Below are positions 39,784 to 39,884 of a stretch of DNA of 39,884 nt, in pieces (position 1 is the first letter of the stretch; every line of letters starts with the position of its first letter). This DNA comes from Streptomyces zagrosensis. Its GTDB lineage: Bacteria > Actinomycetota > Actinomycetes > Streptomycetales > Streptomycetaceae. The notes under the pieces were generated by a model. It saw only the letters and a list, made by a program, of their open reading frames with translations, ran no database searches and was not told the DNA's origin. The stretch lies in contig NZ_JACHJL010000035.1 in NCBI RefSeq assembly GCF_014203645.1, positions 1 through 39,884 on the forward strand, written 5' to 3'. The position numbers were made by a program, and so were the translations under genes.

Positions 39784-39884
39784 ATGCGTAAGGTGCTCAT
39801 CGCCAACCGTGGCGAAATCGCTGTCCGTGTTGCTCGTGCCTGTCGGGATGCGGGGATCGAGAGTGTGGCGGTGTACGCGGACCC
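39784..39884 (+). CDS. Acetyl/propionyl-CoA carboxylase biotin carboxylase (alpha) subunit, partial
   Basis: The first 33 codons are visible before the right edge: RKVLIANRGEIAVRVARACR, followed by DAGIESVAVYAD. This is the N-terminal signature of biotin carboxylases, whose Streptomyces forms also carry the biotin domain at the C terminus. GGAG lies upstream of the ATG. It completes the carboxylase set with the two genes before it. Confidence 0.92.
   Translation, partial: MRKVLIANRGEIAVRVARACRDAGIESVAVYAD

Noticed and set aside
1..39884. tRNA, rRNA, riboswitch or insertion sequence
   Set aside because: No cloverleaf, rRNA-like stretch, known riboswitch core, or transposase with terminal inverted repeats was seen by eye; a covariance-model scan would be needed to exclude small RNAs.

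Overview
The window is high-GC actinobacterial DNA, most likely Streptomyces. The signs are GTG and ATG starts with ATGA/GTGA stop-start overlaps, Scr1-type XRE regulator plus DUF397 pairs, rare TTA codons, and a biotin-dependent carboxylase with a small epsilon-type subunit. All assignments rest on reading motifs and gene context by eye; no database search was run.

Left arm (about 1-12,800): a mosaic of accessory genes. It holds a probably frameshifted small gene, a DUF6879 protein and an XRE/DUF5753 regulator; an SDR oxidoreductase; a secreted fibronectin-III-repeat protein; a DUF397/XRE pair on the minus strand; four small proteins, one a decayed Nudix-like fold; a small membrane protein; an MFS exporter; a hemopexin-like protein; a split-barrel flavin-binding protein; and a GNAT acetyltransferase with a Gly/Ser-rich insertion.

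Transition (about 12,800-15,970): a gene-poor stretch, then a strong promoter/operator candidate and a LuxR-type regulator ending in a clear terminator. A 23-bp repeat tract, a serine-recombinase-like gene without its catalytic domain, and a 17-bp repeat array follow.

Right arm (15,973-39,884, all plus strand): a large type II polyketide synthase cluster. Many genes overlap by four bases, so they are probably translationally coupled. It encodes four ketosynthase/chain-length-factor (KS/CLF) pairs, two ACPs, one FabG-type ketoreductase and six hotdog dehydratase-like domains. It also encodes a DsbA/HCCA-isomerase-like protein, two alpha/beta hydrolases (one fused to a double-hotdog thioesterase-like domain), a DHA2 exporter, a malonyl-CoA:ACP transacylase and acyl-CoA carboxylase genes cut off by the right edge. 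With KR and DH but no enoylreductase in view, the expected product is a conjugated polyene acyl chain, as made by the type II PKSs for ishigamide, the simocyclinone tetraene or the cinnamoyl groups of skyllamycin/WS9326A. The isomerase suggests a cis double bond, which in cinnamoyl pathways leads to benzene-ring closure.

The most unusual part is an insert between the dehydratase genes: an SRPBCC-fold protein followed by three consecutive DsrE/TusD-like proteins, only one of which has the CxxC...RG motif. Elsewhere in the operon is a 48-residue peptide ending in Gly-Gly-Cys-Gly. Together they raise the possibility of a sulfur-handling step coupled to a type II polyene PKS. This is inference, but it is the best candidate here for an undescribed system.
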